Assembly (NCBI GenBank): GCA_023415235.1
Contig: JAEZLP010000038.1
Location: 1 to 38,683 of the forward strand
Direction of reading: 5' to 3'
DNA length: 38,683 nucleotides
Origin: Bacillota bacterium
Lineage (GTDB): Bacteria > Bacillota > Clostridia > Peptostreptococcales > Anaerovoracaceae
Shown here piece by piece: positions 1 to 8,279 of this stretch. The first letter of the stretch is position 1, and each line of letters starts with the position of its first letter. The notes beneath the pieces were generated by a model. It was not told the DNA's origin and ran no database searches. It was given only the letters and a program-made list of their open reading frames with translations. A program made the translations under genes and the position numbers.

Positions 1-166
1 CAGTTATACTATTTTTCATAAGAGTGCCTCCGTTATCTATGTTTTTGTCGTTATTAACATCATAACATATGAGGTCACTCTTATTTTTTTATTTTCTTTA
101 TTTTTCCCGTCTTAATTTTACACTAAGTTCCGTTACAAAGGAGCTCTTCTTTTGTGCCGGAAAGGC
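1..166. repeat. Gene-free left edge with an inverted repeat
   Basis: No coding region is supported here. Two arms form an inverted repeat: 18-30 (ATAAGAGTGCCTC) and 71-84 (GAGGTCACTCTTAT), with one unpaired base and a loop of about 40 bases. A T-rich run follows at 82-113 on the plus strand. The repeat could be part of a terminator for a gene arriving from the left, or just a repeat remnant. The long loop makes an efficient terminator unlikely. Confidence 0.35.
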
Positions 167-1390
167 TTATTTCCCGTCAAAACGGAAAAGCCCTCCGCTG
201 AAGCAGTCCGCGTTATACAGGATGATTACAACATCCGGCCGATGCTTCACCGCATATTCAGCAACAGAATCCTGATATAGTCTCACATCCAGCGCTCTCA
301 GCTCATGTACGCCTGCAGACAGGAAGGAATAGATCGGCAGACCGAAGGAATCCTTGATCATCATAACTTTTCCTTCCTTCACCCTGTGGTTAACAAATTG
401 CAACTCCGCATTGTCTCCGTGGTAAGCCGCATACCGGTTGGTTTCAAGGAGAGTCCCCTCTTCCAGATAGGAATTGGCCAGTACCGCCTCCCGGAAATTC
501 CCTTCGTACACCTTTTCCGCACCGTATTCCCGCTCGTAAAGGGTATAGTCCGTATCAAACTTCGGTGTAATAAGCGTAAAATCGTCGGTTCCTCCGTAGG
601 CTTCCCCCACTCTTCTGCCCATGGATCCAATATAATAGTTCTCAAATGCTTCCTGATTGTAATTGGCAAGATCCGTATAGGAACCGTCAATCCGAAATCC
701 ATAATTCCCGGAAATCCTTTCGGCGATTTCCTGATAAGCTAAAAAAGCGCCGTTGATGGTCCAATGATGATCTGTGTCGAAGAACAGCTGGTTCTGATCC
801 AGACCCTTTGACCAGTAATTCTTTCTCAGGTCCAGATAGTCAATACCGGCAGCGTCAAGTCCCTTCAGGAACCGGTCCGCGTTTTCATTGGAATGATCCT
901 TGACATTGGCAGGAAGTTGCTGCTCGTTGGGCGGCAGCTTGAAGGGTGCCTGAATATAAAGCAGCGGAATCTCATGCTTGTCCAGCTCCTCTTTTAACCG
1001 GTAGATGCTCTCCAGCGCCCCTGAAACGTCCTGTCTGGGGACCGCATAGGTGATCTGTCCGTATTTCGTCTTATACAGCTCGCCATATCCGATATCCACC
1101 ATGACGTGTTTCCCCATGAGTTTCTGGACCCAACCGTAGAAATTGATATAATCCTCTCTTTTGTAGGTGTCGGCGTCTATGATTTTTTCCAGACTGTCGA
1201 TGGCTCCGGCAACCCGCTGAATGACCGGAGTACCGGGCAGGATCGTCGTCCTGTAGTCAATGAGGAATTCCTCCCGCACATTGTGATCTGTGAACAGGAG
1301 TCCCCACAGCATGCCGAAAATCGCGGCCAGAAATAGGATGGCCGTAATTTTTTGCGCTTTATTCCTATGAAATAAATCTTTCCAATTCAT
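167..1390 (-). CDS. DHHW family membrane-anchored protein (AlgJ/AlgX-like SGNH fold)
   Basis: The 407-residue product probably helps O-acetylate a cell-surface or secreted polysaccharide outside the membrane. One N-terminal membrane segment (about residues 15-33) is followed by an extracytoplasmic domain. That domain carries the DHHW signature in the context FFDTDHHWTING (about 203-214) and a KDSF block near residue 347. In AlgJ/AlgX-type acetyltransferases these places hold the catalytic Asp-His pair and the Ser. The gene lies 63 bases downstream of an MBOAT transporter, the usual partner that passes acetyl groups across the membrane. The start ATG has an AAGGAAAG site upstream. The acceptor polymer cannot be told from sequence; no glycosyltransferases or alginate genes lie nearby. 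Confidence 0.85.
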   Translation of the reverse strand: MNWKDLFHRNKAQKITAILFLAAIFGMLWGLLFTDHNVREEFLIDYRTTILPGTPVIQRVAGAIDSLEKIIDADTYKREDYINFYGWVQKLMGKHVMVDIGYGELYKTKYGQITYAVPRQDVSGALESIYRLKEELDKHEIPLLYIQAPFKLPPNEQQLPANVKDHSNENADRFLKGLDAAGIDYLDLRKNYWSKGLDQNQLFFDTDHHWTINGAFLAYQEIAERISGNYGFRIDGSYTDLANYNQEAFENYYIGSMGRRVGEAYGGTDDFTLITPKFDTDYTLYEREYGAEKVYEGNFREAVLANSYLEEGTLLETNRYAAYHGDNAELQFVNHRVKEGKVMMIKDSFGLPIYSFLSAGVHELRALDVRLYQDSVAEYAVKHRPDVVIILYNADCFSGGLFRFDGK

Positions 1391-1453
1391 ATGCTTTCCT
1401 TTTCCATTTCATTCGAGTCAACTGGTCATCCCGGCGTTCCGGTGAACCTTTCA

Positions 1454-2902
1454 CTAAAAATTGAAGTAAATAAACGGATTGTAGGAACCCTTCACGATAT
1501 AGGACATAGAAACGAAGAACAGAAACAGCATGGCTGCCGGGTAAACGATCATGACGGCTCCTGTCAGCGCCGGGCTTCCGTTTCTCATTTTTTCTTCCAA
1601 CCAGTTGAGAATCAGCTTGTATACCGGCATGGAAAACAGGATTCCCAGGATCAGGTATAGTCTGTTTTCTGCCAGGTATACAATCGTATTCCCGTCAAGA
1701 AGCTGCGCTCCGTTTAAGAACAGCATGGTTTTCAGATAGGACAGTGCTCCGGAAATGGTTGTCGCACGGAACAGCACCCATCCGAATATCACCAACAGCA
1801 TGGTATAAAGGTGTTTTGCGGCGACCGCCGGCAGTCTGCCCTCTCCCAGCTTTTCAAAGTTTGTTACTTTTTCTAGAGAAATAGACAGGAAATACAGCAG
1901 CCCCCAGCAGATAAAGGTCCAGCTTGCGCCGTGCCAGAACCCTGTCAGGGACCAGACCACAAATAGGTTGAAAATCAGACGTCCGCTGGATTCCACCCTG
2001 CTGCCTCCCAGGGGAATGTAGACATAATCCCGGAACCATGTTCCCAGGGAGATGTGCCATCTTCTCCAGAATTCCGAGGTTGACTTGGAAATATACGGGT
2101 AATTGAAATTTTCCGGAAAATGAAAACCGAACATCTTCCCGAGGCCGATGGCCATATCCGAATAGCCGGAGAAATCAAAATAAATCTGCAGCGTATACGC
2201 AACAGCGCCCAGCCAGGCAAAGGAAGCGGAGAGCTCATCGCTATGTAAAGAAAATGCCGCATCAGCAATCAAGGCGAAGTTGTTTGCCAGTAAAATCTTC
2301 TTGGCAAAGCCTTCAAGAAATCTGCATACTCCCTGAGAGAAATCCTCAAAGGTTTCCTTTCTCCCCATGATCTGGTCCGCGATGACGGAATAACGCAGGA
2401 TGGGACCCGCGACCAATTGCGGAAAAAAGACGATATACAAGCCCACATGGAACAGATTCTTCTGCACCTGGGCTTTTCCTCTGTAGATGTCGATCACGTA
2501 GGATATGGCATGAAATGTGAAAAAGGAGATCCCAATGGGCAGCACGATTTTGGAGATGGTAAAATCCGTACCCAAAAACCGGTTGATGTTTTCAATGGTA
2601 AACATGAGATATTTGAACACATACAGGATGCTCAGGTTAAAAACAACCATGAGGAAAATGATCCATCGCGAACGGATTCCACGCTCCTTATAATGGGAAA
2701 CTGCAAGTCCGAACAGCCAGTTGACCGCAATGGAAAGCATCAGAAGAAACACAAATTTGGGTTCGCCCCAGGCATAAAAGCCCAGACTGGCGATCAGCAG
2801 AAAAATATTCTGCAGCCTTCTGTGTTTTCTCAAAATGGTATAGTATATAATTAAAACCGCCGGCAGGTAACAGACAATAAAAATCAATGATGTAAACAGC
2901 AT
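1454..2902 (-). CDS. MBOAT family O-acyltransferase (AlgI/PatA/DltB-like)
   Basis: This is a 482-residue polytopic membrane protein with around ten hydrophobic segments. The MBOAT core is visible as FWRRWHISLGTWFRDYVYIP (about residues 276-295), followed by the SLTGFWHGASWTF block with the conserved histidine. The family moves an acyl group, usually acetyl, from the cytoplasm to an acceptor on the outside. The length matches AlgI. The start at 2902 follows a GAGGAG site 7 bases upstream. Together with the downstream DHHW protein it forms a two-gene polysaccharide O-acetylation module. A weak promoter (TACAAT near 2960) may drive the pair, because the pnp terminator lies directly upstream. DltB is less likely, since dltA, dltC and dltD are absent. 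Confidence 0.9.
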   Translation of the reverse strand: MLFTSLIFIVCYLPAVLIIYYTILRKHRRLQNIFLLIASLGFYAWGEPKFVFLLMLSIAVNWLFGLAVSHYKERGIRSRWIIFLMVVFNLSILYVFKYLMFTIENINRFLGTDFTISKIVLPIGISFFTFHAISYVIDIYRGKAQVQKNLFHVGLYIVFFPQLVAGPILRYSVIADQIMGRKETFEDFSQGVCRFLEGFAKKILLANNFALIADAAFSLHSDELSASFAWLGAVAYTLQIYFDFSGYSDMAIGLGKMFGFHFPENFNYPYISKSTSEFWRRWHISLGTWFRDYVYIPLGGSRVESSGRLIFNLFVVWSLTGFWHGASWTFICWGLLYFLSISLEKVTNFEKLGEGRLPAVAAKHLYTMLLVIFGWVLFRATTISGALSYLKTMLFLNGAQLLDGNTIVYLAENRLYLILGILFSMPVYKLILNWLEEKMRNGSPALTGAVMIVYPAAMLFLFFVSMSYIVKGSYNPFIYFNF

Positions 2903-3033
2903 TCAAGTTCTCCTCTTTGTGTCATAAACAGTCGAAATCGGCTAAGCATCCGTCGAATATTGTATCATACCGAAAGGATTTTTAAAACCGGAAAAAACAA
3001 GGCGGAAAAATCAAAGAATAAATATCAAAGCAT

Positions 3034-3077
3034 AAAAAAACAGGGCTCGCATCCGAAATTCGGATCCGTCCCTGTTT
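3034..3077 (-). terminator. Rho-independent terminator after pnp
   Basis: On the minus strand an AACAGGG/CCCTGTT outer stem and a GATCCGAA/TTTCGGAT inner stem are followed by TTTTTTT. It closes the rpsO-pnp transcript and separates it from the MBOAT/DHHW genes. Confidence 0.85.
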
Positions 3078-3123
3078 CGTTTCCTTCATATGCACGTTTG
3101 CCGCAATTACCTTATGGATTGGG

Positions 3124-5223
3124 CTACAGCAGCTCTTTTCTGGATAGGTTGATTCTGTTCTGGCTGTCGATTTCGGTAACCTTTACCTTGACCACATCGC
3201 CGATGTTCATCACATCTTCCACCTTTTCCACTCGTTCCTTTGCCATCTTGGAGATGTGAAGCAATCCTTCCTTCCCCGGCAGGATTTCGATGAAAGCGCC
3301 GAAGTTCATGATTCGGGTTACTCTTCCCTCGTAGGTTTCGCCCACTTCCACTTCTTTCACCAAAAGCTCGATAGCTTTGACGCCCTTTTCCGCGGATTCC
3401 ATATCCGGAGCCGCAATATAGACGAGGCCGTCGTCATTGATATCGATCTTCACGCCGGTTTCCGCAATGATCTTGTTGATGGTCTTGCCTCCCGGTCCGA
3501 TGACGGTTCTGATCTTGTCCGGATCGATCTGCATGGAGATGATTCTCGGAGCATACGGAGACATTTGAGGTCTCGGTTCACTGATTTCCTCCATCATCTT
3601 TTCCATGATGAACATTCTGCCCTCATGGGCCTGTTTCAAGGCATCCTGCAGAATCTGCCTGGAAAGTCCGTGAACCTTGATGTCCATCTGAATGGCGGTG
3701 ACGCCCTTGGCGGTTCCCGCCACCTTGAAGTCCATGTCTCCCAGGAAATCTTCCATTCCCTGAATATCGGAAAGGATGGCGATCTTGCTGGAACCGTCCT
3801 CCTCCACTCTTTCAATCAATCCCATTGCAATACCCGCAACAGGCGCTTTGATCGGAACGCCGGCGTCCATCAGCGACAGTGTGCTTCCGCAGACGGATGC
3901 CTGAGAAGTGCTGCCGTTTGAGGATAACACTTCGGATACCACCCGGATGGCATAGGGGAATTCTTCCACACTGGGCAGTACGGGAAGCAACGCTCTCTCT
4001 GCCAGTGCGCCATGTCCGATTTCACGTCTTCCCGGGCTTCTCATCGGTTTGGCTTCTCCTACGCTGTAAGGCGGGAAGTTATAGTGGTGCATGTATCTTT
4101 TTTCCACCTCTTCGCCGATGCCGTCGATGGTCTGGGCTTCCCCCATGGGTCCCAGCGTGGTCACGGAAAGTACCTGAGTCTGACCTCTTGTAAACAGGCC
4201 TGTCCCATGCGTTCTCGGAAGAACACCGGTCTCACACCAGATTGGCCTGATTTCGTCTAATTTTCTGTTGTCAGGACGGATGCCGTCATCAAGAATGAGG
4301 CTTCTGACCTGTTCTTTTGTAATGGAATACAGTACTGCGGCAATATCCTTGCTGTTGTCGGGATAGATTTCCGCAAAATGCTCCTTGGTTTCCTTTTCCA
4401 CCGCATCCATATTGTCAAGGCGTTCCTGCTTGTCGTAGGTCTGGATCGCCGCTCTCATCTTTTCGGATGCGTATTCCTTCACGGCAGCCTCGATATCCTC
4501 GGGAACCTTGTAAAGAACGACTTCCCTCTTGGGCTTTCCGACTTCCTTCACAACCTCTTCGATAAACTCGATGATCTTTTTGATCTCTTCGTGGGCGAAC
4601 ATGATCGCTTCAAGAACCGTATCCTCCGGTACTTCGTTGGCGCCGGCTTCCACCATCATGATCGCTTCCTTTGTTCCGGACACGACCAGATGCAGGTCGC
4701 TGACTTCCCTTTGCGCAAGGGTCGGATTGATTACAAATTCTCCGTCAACCATGCCAATGAGTACGGATGCAGTGGGCCCGTCAAAGGGGATATCGGAAAT
4801 GGACAACGCCACGGAAGAACCGATCATGCCGACGATTTCCGGGGAGCAGTCGGGATCGACGCACATAACGGTGGCTACCACCTGTACGTCATTGTAGAAT
4901 CCTTTCGGAAACAGGGGTCTGATTGGTCTGTCGATCAATCTTGAGTTAAGGATCGCCTTCTCGGAAGGTCTTCCTTCTCTTTTTATAAATCCTCCGGGGA
5001 TTTTTCCCGCGGCATACATTCTTTCCTCATAGTCTACGCTGAGAGGGAAAAAATCGATGTCGGCTCTGGGTTCTGCAGATGCGGTGGCAGTTACATTGAC
5101 AACCGTGTCCCCATACTTAACCATTACCGCACCGTTTGCCATCTGGCATACCTTGCCGATTTCAAGTTGCAGCAATCTTCCGCCAACTGCGGTCCTGAAC
5201 GTTCTGTAGTCTTCAAATCTCAT
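3124..5223 (-). CDS. pnp: Polyribonucleotide nucleotidyltransferase (PNPase)
   Basis: PNPase is the phosphorolytic 3'-5' exoribonuclease of mRNA turnover; it releases nucleoside diphosphates. The order is two RNase PH domains (about 10-230 and 320-540) joined by an all-alpha linker, then a KH domain (ISMQIDPDKIRTVIGPGGKTI, about 560) and a C-terminal S1 domain (YEGRVTRIMNFGAFIEILPG, about 630-699). The catalytic second PH core shows FTRGQTQ and RREIGHGALAERAL. At 699 residues it has the usual length. A TTG two codons upstream of the chosen ATG sits only three bases from the AGGAGG site, so the ATG at 5221-5223 is preferred. It follows rpsO, the classic arrangement, with a hairpin between the two. 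Confidence 0.97.
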   Translation of the reverse strand: MRFEDYRTFRTAVGGRLLQLEIGKVCQMANGAVMVKYGDTVVNVTATASAEPRADIDFFPLSVDYEERMYAAGKIPGGFIKREGRPSEKAILNSRLIDRPIRPLFPKGFYNDVQVVATVMCVDPDCSPEIVGMIGSSVALSISDIPFDGPTASVLIGMVDGEFVINPTLAQREVSDLHLVVSGTKEAIMMVEAGANEVPEDTVLEAIMFAHEEIKKIIEFIEEVVKEVGKPKREVVLYKVPEDIEAAVKEYASEKMRAAIQTYDKQERLDNMDAVEKETKEHFAEIYPDNSKDIAAVLYSITKEQVRSLILDDGIRPDNRKLDEIRPIWCETGVLPRTHGTGLFTRGQTQVLSVTTLGPMGEAQTIDGIGEEVEKRYMHHYNFPPYSVGEAKPMRSPGRREIGHGALAERALLPVLPSVEEFPYAIRVVSEVLSSNGSTSQASVCGSTLSLMDAGVPIKAPVAGIAMGLIERVEEDGSSKIAILSDIQGMEDFLGDMDFKVAGTAKGVTAIQMDIKVHGLSRQILQDALKQAHEGRMFIMEKMMEEISEPRPQMSPYAPRIISMQIDPDKIRTVIGPGGKTINKIIAETGVKIDINDDGLVYIAAPDMESAEKGVKAIELLVKEVEVGETYEGRVTRIMNFGAFIEILPGKEGLLHISKMAKERVEKVEDVMNIGDVVKVKVTEIDSQNRINLSRKELL

Positions 5224-5271
5224 TAACAACTTCCTCCTGTTAATCTTCTTTTTTCCATATTACCTACTTAA

Positions 5272-5300
5272 AATAAAAGCGGGGAAGTCCCCCGCTTTTG
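5272..5300 (-). terminator. Hairpin with T-tract between rpsO and pnp
   Basis: On the minus strand AAAAGCGGGG is followed by a short loop, then CCCCGCTTTTATTTT. It is a good intrinsic terminator by shape. Because pnp normally shares the rpsO transcript, it may act as a partial terminator or as an RNase processing site that lowers pnp relative to rpsO. Confidence 0.75.
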
Positions 5301-5310
5301 ATTTTCGTGA

Positions 5311-5577
5311 CTACTTTCTTAATCCCAAACGAGCAATTAGATTTCTGTATCTGTCCAGATCCTTGTTTCTCAGGTAATTAAGAAGGTTTCTTCTCTGACC
5401 TACCATTTTCAAAAGTCCTCTTCTGGAATGGTGGTCTTTCTTGTGGATTTTCAGATGTTCGTTTAAATCGTTGATTCTGTAAGTAAGAATTGCAACTTGA
5501 ACTTCCGGGGAACCAGTGTCTCCCTCTTTTGTCTTGAACTCATTGATAATTTCTGCTTTTTTCGCTTGATCAATCAT
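5311..5577 (-). CDS. rpsO: 30S ribosomal protein S15
   Basis: The 88-residue protein matches S15 exactly in length and pattern: GDTGSPEVQVAILTYRI near residues 20-36, then the HKKDHHSRRGLL motif (about 45-56) and the RRNLLNYL segment that contacts 16S rRNA helix 22 and the h20-h22 junction. S15 is a primary binder in assembly of the 30S platform. The start has an AAAGGAG site 7-8 bases upstream. It is the first gene of rpsO-pnp, with its own promoter at 5666-5694 and a ~75-base leader. In several bacteria S15 represses its own mRNA through leader structures; the leader here is compatible but no known motif is recognised. Confidence 0.98.
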   Translation of the reverse strand: MIDQAKKAEIINEFKTKEGDTGSPEVQVAILTYRINDLNEHLKIHKKDHHSRRGLLKMVGQRRNLLNYLRNKDLDRYRNLIARLGLRK

Positions 5578-5649
5578 TTTTCTTTCTCCTTTAATTCTTT
5601 CACCTTCTGCCGTGTGCTACGTCGGAGAGTCGTAAAACTCAGCGGAAGG

Positions 5650-5668
5650 TATGTATTGACAATACATA
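5650..5668. promoter_or_regulatory. Perfect 19-bp palindrome overlapping the rpsO -10 box
   Basis: TATGTATTG-A-CAATACATA is a perfect inverted repeat with 9-base arms. It overlaps the -10 box and the expected start site of rpsO, which is a repressor-operator position. No regulator gene for it is identifiable nearby. It could also fold as a hairpin at the 5' end of the mRNA. Confidence 0.5.
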
Positions 5669-5694
5669 TTAACATATCCCAATCTCTTTGTAAA
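5666..5694 (-). promoter_or_regulatory. Promoter of rpsO-pnp
   Basis: TTTACA (5689-5694), a 17-base spacer and TAATAT (5666-5671) on the minus strand make a good SigA-type promoter. The start of transcription should fall inside the palindrome at 5650-5668. Confidence 0.75.
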
Positions 5695-5729
5695 GTAAAT
5701 TTCGATCAATAATACGCGAAACCTGCCCC

Positions 5730-5752
5730 AAAAAATCATTCCTTGATGAATG
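5730..5752 (-). terminator. Possible weak terminator after the aro operon
   Basis: On the minus strand CATTC, a 6-base loop, then GAATG is followed by ATTTTTT. The stem is only 5 bp, so the call is tentative. It lies between aroA and the rpsO promoter, where the aro transcript should end. Confidence 0.4.
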
Positions 5753-5810
5753 GTAGTATTCTTCAGAATTGCGTGGTTTATGCATCTATAGTCGAAATTT
5801 AAATTCGAAT

Positions 5811-5856
5811 ATTGATCCGGGGAGCTCAAATTGATCCGGAGCTCGGATTGATCCGA
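5811..5856. repeat. Three short tandem repeats after aroA
   Basis: ATTGATCCG occurs three times in the same orientation, at 5811, 5830 and 5847, with GAGCTC-containing spacers of 7-9 bases. The unit is about 17-19 bp. It lies just beyond the aroA stop codon and about 120 bases upstream of the rpsO promoter. Confidence 0.6.
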
Positions 5857-5861
5857 TGGGA

Positions 5862-7148
5862 TTACGTAGTGACCCTGCTCAGTGTGGCAAAGAAATCGGG
5901 ATATGAGATGCCGATGCACTGATGGTTTTCAATCCTGCTAGGCCCTTCTGCCGCCAGCGCAAGCACAGCCATGGACATGGCGATTCTGTGATCGCCATAG
6001 CTTTCAAAGCTTCCGCCATGAACCGGACTTCCTCCATGAATAATCAGGCCATCTGCTGTGGAATGGACATTGGCGTCGGCCTTTTTCAGCTCCGCCTCCA
6101 TAGCGTCGATGCGGTTCGACTCCTTAACCTTGAGCTCCTCCGCATCCCGGATCACAGTCGTGCCTTTCGCGAAAGCGGCTGCAGCAGCGATGACCGGCAG
6201 CTCGTCTATGAGTCTTGGAATCAGCTCTCCTCCGATTTCAGTCCCATGAAGGGACGAGTATCTGACGGTAATATTTCCGGAAGGTTCAACGCCTTCCCCG
6301 CACTTTTCAATGTGAATGTCGGCTCCCATGGCTTTCAGCACGTCGATGATGCCTGTCCTTGTTTCATTGAGCCCTACATTTTTGATAAGGATCTCGGAGC
6401 CCGGCACGATCAGTGCGGCAACCATGAAAAAAGCTGCCGAAGAGATGTCTCCCGGGACCGTAATCTCATGAGCGAAAAGCTCCTCTGCAGGTGTTACTTC
6501 AATTCTGTTACGGCCATCTCCTGTACGGGCGACGCTGATATTTCCGCCGAAACCGCCGATCATCAGCTCCGTATGGTTTCTGGAGGGTTTCGGTTCTATT
6601 ATGACGGTTTCCCCATCTGCATACAGTCCTGCCAGGATCAGCGCAGATTTCAGCTGGGCGCTTGCGACGGGCAGCTCGTATTCGATCCCTTTCAGAGGGA
6701 CCCCTTCTATGGTGATCGGCGCATATCCACCCTCTGTCCCCTTGATTTTCGCCCCCATTTGCCGAAGGGGACCCATAACCCGATTCATAGGCCGTTTGCG
6801 GATGGAATCGTCTCCGTCCAGCACAGAAGAAAAGCTTTGAGGTGACAGCAAACCGCAGAGCAATCTTGTCGTCGTTCCCGAGTTGCCTGTGTAAAGCACC
6901 TCTTCGGGCCCTTTCAATCCTCTGAGTCCCTTTCCGGTTACTGCGACCTGGCTTCCTTGAATATCGACGGAGATCCCCAGCTTGCGGAAACAGTCAATGG
7001 TCGACAGACAGTCTTCTCCCATCAGAAAATTATGGACGACCGTTCTCCCTTTCGAGATAGCTCCAAGCATAATCGACCGGTGGGATATTGATTTATCCGG
7101 GGCGACATGGATGATGCCCCTCAATCCTTTTGAAGGATGGATTTCCAT
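5862..7148 (-). CDS. aroA: 3-phosphoshikimate 1-carboxyvinyltransferase (EPSP synthase)
   Basis: This enzyme joins shikimate-3-phosphate and phosphoenolpyruvate to form EPSP, the penultimate step to chorismate. The 428-residue product has the two-domain inside-out barrel pattern. Visible motifs are PDKSISHRS (about 17-25, substrate-binding Lys and Ser), GNSGTTTRLLCG (about 88-99, PEP binding), RKPMNRV-type residues near 118-125, RLIDELPVIAAAA (about 312-324, catalytic Asp) and SYGDHRIAMS (about 384-393). It is the last gene of the aroF-aroB-aroC-pheA-aroA operon and starts 9 bases after the pheA stop codon. Whether it is a glyphosate-tolerant (class II) form was not determined. Confidence 0.96.
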   Translation of the reverse strand: MEIHPSKGLRGIIHVAPDKSISHRSIMLGAISKGRTVVHNFLMGEDCLSTIDCFRKLGISVDIQGSQVAVTGKGLRGLKGPEEVLYTGNSGTTTRLLCGLLSPQSFSSVLDGDDSIRKRPMNRVMGPLRQMGAKIKGTEGGYAPITIEGVPLKGIEYELPVASAQLKSALILAGLYADGETVIIEPKPSRNHTELMIGGFGGNISVARTGDGRNRIEVTPAEELFAHEITVPGDISSAAFFMVAALIVPGSEILIKNVGLNETRTGIIDVLKAMGADIHIEKCGEGVEPSGNITVRYSSLHGTEIGGELIPRLIDELPVIAAAAAFAKGTTVIRDAEELKVKESNRIDAMEAELKKADANVHSTADGLIIHGGSPVHGGSFESYGDHRIAMSMAVLALAAEGPSRIENHQCIGISYPDFFATLSRVTT

Positions 7149-7157
7149 AAAGCACTC

Positions 7158-8279
7158 CTAATTTTTACTTTCATAGCTTCCGATAATTTTGATAAAGGGC
7201 AGCTCCTCGCTAAGCTGATAAAACAGGGCTTTGATTCTTTCATCCTTTAAATTGCCTGTAAAATCAACATAGAAAAGATACTCCCACGAGTTTTTTCCGT
7301 CTGGTCTTGAATGTATTTCGGTGAGATTCACGCCGTAATCCCCGAATATCCCCAGCACGCCTGCCAGACTTCCGCTTCTGTGAGGACAGGAAAACACGAC
7401 GGCAATCCGGTCATGGTTTTCCTTGACGATCAGCTTTCCTGATACGGCCACAAATTTCGTTGCATTTTCCTTATTGTGATTGATCCCTTCCACTAGAACC
7501 TTCAGTCCATAACGTTCCGCTGCTTCTCTCGAACAGATTGCGCCCCTGCTCTTATCCTTGATTTCCGAGATATCTCTCGCTGCCACCGCCGTATTGCTGC
7601 TTTCCCTTGCCAGGATTCCGTGCTCCCTTAAAAACTCAGCGCTTTGAGCAATTGCCTGGGGATGGGAATCAATTTGCCTGATATCCTCAAGACAAGCCTC
7701 TTCCAAAGCAGCAAGGCAATGGTTCACCTTCACGATCTCGCAGGCGTTTATGTACAGATCGTGTTTCAATAGCAGATCATAAACCTCATAGACTCCACCA
7801 GCCGTGGTGTTTTCAAGTGGCACCACGCCAGCCTGAACTTCCCCCCTGCTTATGCTGAGGAATACGTCTTCAAAGGTATCCACCGAACTATAATCCGCAT
7901 GGGGAAAGAGGCTTGCCGCCGCCATTTCCGAATAGGAGCCCGGGATCCCTTGATAGCACACTTTTTCCGCTGCCGGTTCGTTTTCCTGATAATCCAGACG
8001 AAAGTCCGCGCCAAGCTCCAACAGCTTCCGGTATTGGAAGGTCCGTGAAACCTCCATGACCTTTTTCAAGAATGAGGTGTAGGAAAGCTTCCATTCCCCG
8101 TTCATATCAGTCGTCAGGTTTCGGATCACTTCTTCTTCCCGTTCCGGCTTCAAGATTTTATCCCCGGTTTTACTTTTACATTTGGCAACCTGTTCCGCCA
8201 CCTTCATTCGCTGCAAAAACAAATCCTTTATCTTTAAATCAATTTCGTCGATTTTCACTCTCAAATCACTCAGCATCAT
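7158..8279 (-). CDS. pheA: Bifunctional chorismate mutase/prephenate dehydratase
   Basis: This fused enzyme converts chorismate to prephenate and then to phenylpyruvate, committing flux to phenylalanine. Domains in order: AroQ-type chorismate mutase (about 1-90, LRVKIDEIDLKI with the Arg and Lys of the active site), prephenate dehydratase (about 108-280, GIPGSYSEMAA, VPLENTTAGGV, NTAVAARDI, NATKFV in place of the usual TRF) and a C-terminal ACT domain (about 290-373). The ACT domain has GSLAGVL and HSRP blocks similar to the GALV and ESRP motifs that bind phenylalanine. Feedback inhibition by Phe is therefore expected. It overlaps aroC by 14 bases, which suggests translational coupling. The T-box upstream of the operon reads a Phe codon, which fits this gene's role. 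Confidence 0.93.
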   Translation of the reverse strand: MMLSDLRVKIDEIDLKIKDLFLQRMKVAEQVAKCKSKTGDKILKPEREEEVIRNLTTDMNGEWKLSYTSFLKKVMEVSRTFQYRKLLELGADFRLDYQENEPAAEKVCYQGIPGSYSEMAAASLFPHADYSSVDTFEDVFLSISRGEVQAGVVPLENTTAGGVYEVYDLLLKHDLYINACEIVKVNHCLAALEEACLEDIRQIDSHPQAIAQSAEFLREHGILARESSNTAVAARDISEIKDKSRGAICSREAAERYGLKVLVEGINHNKENATKFVAVSGKLIVKENHDRIAVVFSCPHRSGSLAGVLGIFGDYGVNLTEIHSRPDGKNSWEYLFYVDFTGNLKDERIKALFYQLSEELPFIKIIGSYESKN

